From contig NC_091219.1 of assembly GCF_040958095.1 (NCBI RefSeq), forward strand, positions 29,740,572 to 29,804,571: DNA of 64,000 bases. Direction: 5' to 3'. Under the pieces are notes generated by a model. It saw nothing but the letters and a program-made list of their open reading frames with translations. It was not told where the DNA came from and searched no databases. Origin of the DNA: Procambarus clarkii. Lineage: Eukaryota > Arthropoda > Malacostraca > Decapoda > Cambaridae. Of the stretch, positions 12,601 to 21,600 are shown in pieces (positions within the stretch are counted from its first letter, which is position 1; each line of letters begins with the position of its first letter). The position numbers were made by a program, and so were the translations under genes.

Positions 12601-15600
12601 GGTTTTTCTGCTGAGTAAGGTGTGATTTCAGGGGGATATTCTGGTTTCTTCAGTTCATCCCTTTGCTGCAATTGTTGGGTTTGGACCCTGATCACCCTTT
12701 GTTGGCTTCTGCATCGCCAGCTTCCTTTTTCGGCTTTTCGAGGTTTAGTTCCTTGGCACCTAGCTCAATGTGTTTATGAACATATTGGCCCTGGGTTGGG
12801 GATTTGTGACCAACAATAACCAGTCTGGCCAGGTCCTTTGGTTGGGACAGTCCATCCAGTACACAGTATGGTTGCACCTGTTTGTAGCTGTGCAGCATGC
12901 TTCGAGGAGGATTTGAATTACTCTGGCCATTGTCCTCCAGCTCCATTCAGACCATTCTCCATTGGTTCATTACTTGAACCTGGGCAATTCCCTTGAGAAG
13001 GTTCCATCCAGATTAGCATCCAACCCCCAAGATGGAACAAGCAGAAACCAGCACACAGCCTGCTCAGACGAAGTCCTCTCCCACCAGCACTAAGATAGGG
13101 GAGTGGAAGATAGGGGAGTGGGAGGGTTATCCATTAAACTTCAAACAGCAAATAAATTAGGCAAATAAACCTCCCTTGTCCATGAGAAAAACCTAAACAA
13201 CCAAAGTGATACCCCAGCCTTTAGTTGGCCCTTACTGAGACTTTATTGTCTATCAATGAAAAAGGACGAGAAGAGCCAGACTAAACAAAAGACACCTTTA
13301 TACATCACAGCCACTAAAAATTAACTGAGTGCTCAACCCTTATAATGTGGTGAAAATATAATGGGTAAGCATGGCTGCACAGGCCTCAGATAGGAGACCA
13401 GAGTCCCCAAATACACTGTATTAAGAGATGGGTAACCGATTTGCCAAATAGCTTCAGGAAAGCAAACCATTTGTAGTCATTTGTCCTTGCAACTGATGCC
13501 AAGGAGAGTACTTCCATGAAGCTAAATCTAAGCAGACTGGGAGAATAGAAGCATGCAAACAACATAGGTACCATGCCTTGAAGTGAACCTTAAAACTGGG
13601 AAGACTCCTCCTTGTGCTAAGATTTAAAATTGTTACCTAGCAAAACATAACTTATACACAGGTTTAGGTGTGGGCCAAGACTGAGAACAATCTTACTAAG
13701 GAGCAAAATATTGCACTTATCTGAGTCGGAAGCTTTCAATACGAAAAATGCCAGGCATAGAGTGAGGGGGGCCTGCCTCCTCCAGCCCTTGTGTGCACTG
13801 GCAGGATAGCTGGTCACTGTTTAATTGGTTAGTAGTTTAAGAAAGATTTGTTGTTGTGGTTTAAGTCTCCATGAACTATTTGGCGGCAGTTTTGAGTGAT
13901 TCAAAAGGTTTGTGTGTTATAGTCAGTCGTTACATCATGATTGATTAAGGTATGCTCTCCACTGAGCACAGTCCTGTTCATAACCAGAAAAAGACAATTT
14001 GTATTGATACTTTTTCCCTGGGGCTATTCACACAAAGCCTGGTGGATAGAGATGAAGGAGAGGGGGGGGGGGGGGGAATCCCCCCTTGGTCAAAAATATG
14101 TATACAAAAACACTAAGGTATTCATAATTTAAGATGCCTAAATAACTTACACAATGTCTTCCTGAGAGCGATCTGATGGATGTTGCCCATACATCAGAAA
14201 GTAACGATTCATAACTTCAATGTGTGTTTTTCTCCCATCTGAATAGGCCACAAGAGGATAGCATTTCACAAGATCCTGAAGATTTGCAGTCTTGTTATTG
14301 AGGAAAGACTGAAGTACTGATATAATCATAGTGCTGTCCTTTAGTTGCTGAGAAAAAAAAAATATTTAAATTAATTTTCATCAAATTTCAACAGTAACGC
14401 AAGATATTAAAACCTAATACTGTATACATGTGAAGGAAGGAGAGGAGTCAAATTAAGTGGCACAGGTACTTCCGTGAAGTACCATTGTTTTGGTCCATTC
14501 CATTGAAATACCATTAAGTATCTTTGTTTTGGCTACTGTCCTATAAAATTATGTATAGGACAGTTCCATATACTTAACAAAACAAAAAAAACAGCGTTGA
14601 ATGTAATGAAACGCCATTTTCTGGGCGAGTCCTGGAGGCTCCCCGGAGCTATCCATGACCGATATGGATACCCTAACTATTTTGCATCAGTGAATGTGGG
14701 TGGAGTTCTAGGCCTACCAGGGACCACGAGCCAGAACCTGGCCTTCTCACAGAGGCACGAGGAGCAATGGCCCATAGAAATGCACATGAAATACATTCTA
14801 TATCTGCCATTGACCGGGACAGGTACCCAGAAAGGTAAGCGCCACAAAACAATCCCCTATTCTGGTTAACAACAAAAATCATCAAACGAGTGGACAGAAC
14901 TCCCCAAAAGAAAACGAGCAAACAAGCAGGCCGCCAAACGAGCTGTGCCGCATGTATGCACATCTCCCCCCTCCCCAAGAGGGAGAAGGGGGAGCCCCAG
15001 TTCTGAGGCTGGATATCAAAAACGCGAAAAAAATGCCGACCAGATGGAGGGAGGGTTGCCGGGTAGCCTCCGGGACTCACCCAGAAAGCTGCGTTTCATT
15101 ACATTCAGCGCTGGTTTTCTGGGGGGATTCCCTACGGCTCCCCGGAGCTACTTCACCAAAGACAACAAAAGAAAAGGGGACGCTCTCCAGGTCAGCAATT
15201 TCTCCAGCTTTGAAAGGGGCTGTCATTGTGCAGCAGTATTCCACTCTAGAGAGCACTAGTGTCTTGAAAAGTATCATCATCGGTATAGCATCTCTAGTGT
15301 GAAAGGTTCTTGTTATCCAACCTGTCATTTTTCTTGCAGTTGTGACGACTACTTTATTGTGTTCTTTAAATGTCGATGTTGATGTAACCTCGATGTTCTG
15401 TAAATGTCGATGTTAATTTGGCAACATTGATCTAGGTTACTAGTCATCTGCCCTTGACTAAAGAAGGGGACCTGATTCTTTACTCCTAAATGATGTTAAC
15501 CGTATAGGTAACTTTGGACCTGATGTTCGTCCATTTTTTCTCCTGAGTCCTAACCGAGGACCAGACATGCGTCCACTACAAAAATATTTGTATAAAATTC

Positions 15601-18600
15601 ATTTTTTATCCAATCGACCTCGAGATAGTATCAAAAAAAGCGCCTTTAGAATGCACACAATTTGATCCCAAAATGAAAGATGTAACATGAATCTTGATGT
15701 CCGAACACTTATATGATTATAAATACAGTGGAACCTCGATTAACGAGTGGCTCTATTAACGAGTTTTTCCAGTAACGAGCAAGCCACTCGCAGCAAATTT
15801 GTCTCTATTGACGAGCTCGCCTCTATTAACGAGCAAAACCACATGGTGCTTCCTAGCATCTCGCAGGTTCTCGCAAATTCTCGGACGCCTTTGACGCCAG
15901 TGTTGTTGTTGTATCGCACACGACAAGCATCCCTCTGGATTTATTTGAGCTTTTCTTTGGGTTTTTAGTGGTTTTGCGACTACAATTTGTAACACACGAT
16001 ATCTCCAAAGAAGCTGCTTGCTAAAGATGGTGTTGTCAAGAGGAAGAAAGACACAATTACTGTGGATTTAAAGAAGGAAATTATAGCAAAGCATGAGTGT
16101 GGTGTCTGTGTGATTGATCTAACAAGGGAGAATGGCAGGTCCTCATCAACAATTTACACCATTAGTAAGGGAATGAGGAGGTAAGGGAGGATGCTGCCTC
16201 TTCCACCGAGATCAGGGAAGTGTTTGGAATGTTTGAAAAGGTGAACATATTCTTGGAAAAGCTGCCCTGATAAAGCAGTGACAACCCGGTGTGTGAAAAT
16301 GTTTAATTAATTTATCACTTTGTGATAACACTTTATGAAAGTGTTATCACTTTTGCAGGTATATGTCGCTTGAACGTGACACTTTTTTCTCTTGAATGCA
16401 CCCAAACACCGTGCTCAAGCGTCATTTGAGCAAATATTTCTATAAAATCCAATTCTTATCCGATCGACTTGGGGATTGTATACATGTTTGCCATGAAATT
16501 TCTGTTTTCTTTAACACTTTCGCGCTCTCCGCAAAGGTCACTCAGCCAACCGAATGTGCACGCTGCGTTTTTATCGCTTAAGCGTAAAAACAAAAATGTG
16601 TATACTCTTTTTACTCTTCTGACCTTAGTTCTCATGCTACGTATTTCATTTTGGCACCAACGTGTTCGCAATAAAATTCTCTAGAAGAACATCAGTAAAA
16701 AAAAGTCACGAAACGTATAGGGATACCAGCACCAAATAAATAACTACAAAGATGACTCGCCGTGAGCGCCCATCAGCAACAAAATGTTTTTACTCTTGGG
16801 ATTGTAATCACCTCCATACTTGTTCTACAGCGTTAATTTTGGTATCAATGGACTCACAATGAAATTCCCAACACGGTGATATGAATATAAGCGTAGAATA
16901 ATGATTGCGGCCCGCCCGCAAGAGTGTGGGAAGTGGTGAAATTGTTACCCGGTATCGGTGACGGGACGACGCACGGCGCTTTGAAAGTTTATACTTATTT
17001 CACTCTCATGACATTAATTTTCTATGTACGTCATTCATTTTTGTGTCAATGTGTTCGCAATAGAATGTTCTATGTGCCCATAGGTAAAAAATATCAACAA
17101 AGCGTAAGTTAGAATAGCGCCAAATATAAAACAACGCTGGAACATATCAGTGAGCGTCAAACACACACGAAATGTTTTTACTTTTGTTATGTTTGTCAAG
17201 TTTATACTTGTTGCACACAGTTATTTTTGGTTGTATATTGATCGGAATAAAATTCCCTAAACAGACATATGCATATAATACATGATATGGGGGAAGCATT
17301 ACCAGTATAAACGGCTAAAGTCACCCACCTGCAACCCGTTTGGGACAAAATACCATTTGATCGAAGTTATCCACACCTTTCATGAACTTATTGTACCATG
17401 CAGCCTAGTGGTGAGAAAGAGAGCCTCATAGCGCGCAGTTTAAAACAAACCCAAAGTAAATCGGATAAAAATTGAATTTTATACAAATATTTTAAAAGTT
17501 GACATAATTTTATGTCCACTATGCGTTTACGTTAGACGAAACCGGACGCGCTGGCGCGTTCAGATAGCGCGAAAGTGTTAAATTAATAACCACATTGCCT
17601 ATTTGAGAAAACGGCATTGTATTGTATCTTCGTGGTAAGACTATTATATTGTTGACACAACGAGTGTAATCGATGTAGTTTTTTATTTGGTGCTGGTCTA
17701 ACGCATCCTTGTGTGACATTTTAAATGAAATTTGAGTGAAATTCCCAAGAAGAGAGAGTCCGCCTGACTCAGAGGTGGATTCTCCTTCCACGCCATAACC
17801 CCTCTCCTCCTTCCCACCTCCCCATCGTCTCCCTCAAGCCAGCAACTACTCTTCATAAGGTAAAGTAAATATTAAACCACTACAACAAAACATTTATATT
17901 TACATGTGCAGTATTATATTTACATAAAAAAAAGTCATACAAGTATGGATGTTTTTGGGAGTGGAACGGATTAAATTTATTTCCTTTATTTTAAATGGGG
18001 ATATTTGTTTCTTAAGACGAGTTTTCCAGGTAACGAGCTTGGTGCCAGAACAGATTAAACTCGTTAATAGAGGTTCCACTGTAAGTTTTTAGTCAAAATT
18101 TTATAATATTTGTTAAAATTTTATTTATTGTGCTAATATGTTGTAACTAGTTTTAAAATGCGCGCCTTTACGTCGCAAATAATTTGATACCAAAATGAAA
18201 GACGTAACACAAAAATTTATGTCAGAACACTGGAAAGATATCAATAATTTTGTGATGATGAGCTTCCAGAATTAAAATATTTGTTAAAATTCCAGTTATT
18301 GCTCTATTATTATGGGACTAGTTTTAAAATATGCGCCTTTATATTGCGAACAATTTGATACCAAAATGAAAGACGTAACACGAAAATTGATGTTATCAAA
18401 CTGAACGAGTATACACATTAGGTTGCAGTGTACAAATTGGTGCTTGTTCACGGGTAACTTTAGGCTTTTCTGCGGGGAGGCACTCCAGGCTTTTGTACAT
18501 TATATTCATACACATCTGTAGGGAATTTAATTGTGAACACAATGATACCAAAACGAGCGACGAAGCACGAGAATTAAGGTGAGAAAAATGGAACGAGTAT

Positions 18601-21600
18601 GCACATTTTACTGATTTTGTGCGCTTACGGGTAACTTATGCCAACTTAGGCTTTGCTGTTGGGAGTCACGCCAGGCTTTTGGACATTATATTTATACACA
18701 CCTGTAGGGAATTTAATTGCAAACACAATGATACCAAAACGAACGATGTAGCATGAGAATTAAGGTGAGAAAGCTGAAAAGTATACAAATTTAGGTGTCA
18801 CCGCGCGCTTGCCCGCACGTTCGGTGCATGACCCCTAAGTTGACCACGCGCATGCCCAGTGAGCGATAGTGTTAATTATTTACTTTAATACATAAATTTT
18901 TATGTATTAATACTTTAATACCAGGAGAAGCTGGCGACCTTACTTATCTGCCCTTGCTCAAATCCCTCGGGATGACCTTTCTCGACTACTCAGGTAGACA
19001 GTACGCTGTGGCTCTAAGTTTCGCCAGACCACGTGATCTGGGAATTTATAATTACTAACAACAAGTTTTAGTTTGTTACAAGCTGAACCAAGGGGAAAGA
19101 AGAACAGGTAACTCCACCTCGATCAGTCCTGCCGAAAAGCATCGACCCCGACGGCCCAGCAGTCGGGGAAGGGTGCCACATATACCGGAAGACACCTCGA
19201 CCATGCCAACACGAAGAGGTCCACCTTTAGGAACCTGTACGTTTGGAAGAGCCAGCTGAATGAGTTGATATCGACCGTCGATTCCGTGGAAAAGGGATCA
19301 GAACCAAAATCCACCAGAACATTGGACACCCCCGAACGTGAACTGCCAGGAGAGCCAAACCTCGAGAACTCAGCAGATGGGTCACATGAAGCTACCAGCC
19401 CCAAAAAGCCAAGGACCACATCAAACCCCCTTGGTTCAGGCAACGAACCATCGGGGAGCAGTCCGAATAGAGCCGGATCGTCAATCCGCGGGCAACCCGA
19501 ACCCTCCAAAGGAAAAACCACACCGCCTCGAACTCCCACACTGTGCTGTGGGCCCGACAGAAGGACAGACCCTACCACCCCTGGCCGACCTGGCCACAAA
19601 GCCCCAGCCGAGAGACGACGTGTCTGCAAACACATTGAGCGAGGGCTCGGATAGGCGTCAAGGCACTGAACCCCGAAAAACCCAAAGAGGAAGCTGGCGA
19701 TGCAGCAGCCGACGCAATGCCCCAGGGGGACGAACGCAGCGATCGTGAGAGAGGCGGAAGGGACGTCCCCGAAGGAACCAGAACAACCGACGAAGCCAAA
19801 CCCGACCCCGGCGGGTTGACCATCACCACAAAGTTCAGGCTCCTGCACAAACCTTCGAGCAACCACCGGGTGACCCAGAAGCCCCCCAGAAACAAACACA
19901 TGCGGGACTGCAGAGCCAAAGGAGACTCCGGAGGGAGAGACAAGGAAGCGGTCCGAGAGACCCACACAACACCCAGCCAGATCCAAACCTGGGAGGGGAC
20001 CAGATGGGACTTCTGCCAGTTCAGCCAGTTCACCAAGAACTCGAACCCGGCTAGCTGGGAAAGCACTGTTTTTAAACCCCGGAGGTTTAAGAACAGGCTT
20101 AATATTACAAACAGGAAAGTTTGTGGAAAAACTACTTTTTTTTATTTTTTTTCTTGGCACATGACTAGGTCACTTAGTCTGACTTAACTTCATTTTTCTT
20201 GCAGGGACTCCTATTGCTTAGAGCAGTCAAAGAATGAAATATTACAGTTTAATGTATACAATACCACAACAAGCAGTTCATAGATGCTTATAGTTGATGT
20301 GCAACATTGTAATGTAGTATAGTGACACATTTTTATATATGCTAGACCCTAAACAAAGCAAATACTGTACCTGTAGCTACAAAATACTACGCTCTCAATG
20401 TGAGTCAGTCTCTATAATTTTGATGTATGGGGTTGGTGTTAAAACTCATCCACCCAACTTAAAATTGTAGAATATTATATTGTGGTATTGTAGCTCAAGG
20501 AGGGGGTTGTAAGTTTTAAGGAAAGAGCTGTTACCAATTCCCAGAACCCACCTCAGTAATTGAAGCCCTGATCCAAAATGCCTTGTAAAACCAACTTCTA
20601 TCACCCTTTCTTCACTTCCTATATTAACAACATGCCTCAGCTACTCTCACGTACATGCAGTATATTCATTTTTCCTAAATCTATGGAATGTTTAAATTAT
20701 TTTTTCAAACTGCCTTATAGAAAAAATATAAATTAAGAACTTACCAATATTTCTTCCGAATTTGGGAGCTGAACAACAAGAAATGGAACTTTACGATAAT
20801 CTGTCCATCGTGTTTGTGAACGTGTGACCGAGTTAACCTCAATTACTTCATAAGATAAGCCAAAGTAGTCCAGGAATGTCCTAACTTTACAGCAAAAGGG
20901 GCATGTCTGAAACTGAAATAGCGTCATCTTCAATCCTGTTGAATCAGTTGGAATTTGAATCTGAAAGAGAGAGAGAGAGACATGCCACACTGAATATTTG
21001 CTTAATTTACTTAAACTATGATAAAAGTTTTATCACGATTATTAAGAATGTCACAAGAATATTATATTGTACAGTACAGTACTATAATAATGTCAAAAAT
21101 CAGCATTGAATGTAATGAAACCCCAATTTCTGGGTGAGCCCTGGAGGCTTCCTGAAGCTATCATACACTGATCCAACATGTTCTCTTACAAAGAACGTCG
21201 CTTTTTGCTCGTATGCATTACAAAGGCAAAAAACCAGCATTGAATGTAATGAAAAGCCATTTTCTGGGTGAGAAGTACCTCAAGGTAACCTCTCCTGTGT
21301 TCACAAACATGTGTTGAAGTTTCACATGTCACAAACATCTGGAGTTATGGGTAGCAGATGGCTGGGTGAGGGGGGTTCAGATATTGGCTCTGCTCTCCTG
21401 TAGGCCAACAAAACTCCTGCATCCGATACCTGTATAACCCATTTGCATGGCGCTATCTCGGCAATATAGCTTCCAAGAGCCACCAAAGCTCGTCTAGAAA
21501 GAGCCATTTTATTACATTCAATGTTGGGTTTCTTCACATCAGCAGCTCCTACTGTATGAATATACTCCCCTACCATCCTACCAAATTTAATGAAAAGCTG

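Larger units (their letters stand above)
15726..18081 (+). mobile_element. Tigger/pogo-type DNA transposon, TA target duplication
   Basis: The ends are inverted repeats, CAGTGGAACCTC(G/T)ATTAACG with one mismatch over about 20 bp, flanked by TA on both sides. Subterminal direct repeats ATTAACGAG follow the left end. The transposase is reduced to an N-terminal fragment (16021-16180), and a TTAA-flanked MITE occupies the middle. It is non-autonomous. Confidence 0.9.
15560..18880. repeat. Tandemly repeated element hosting a Tigger insertion
   Basis: Units share TTTGATACCAAAATGAAAGA and GTAACACGAAAATT blocks. They appear before the Tigger insertion (about 15560-15724) and after it (18084-18240, 18241-18395). 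A second unit type, about 195 bp with GGAATTTAATTG(T/C)(G/A)AACACAATGA, is repeated at about 18400-18590 and 18591-18790. No coding content was seen. Confidence 0.6.

Noticed and set aside
19123-20160. 345-codon open frame on the minus strand as a possible new gene
   Set aside because: Parts match DIRS-like reverse transcriptase thumb and RNase H in different frames; the high GC content keeps it open.
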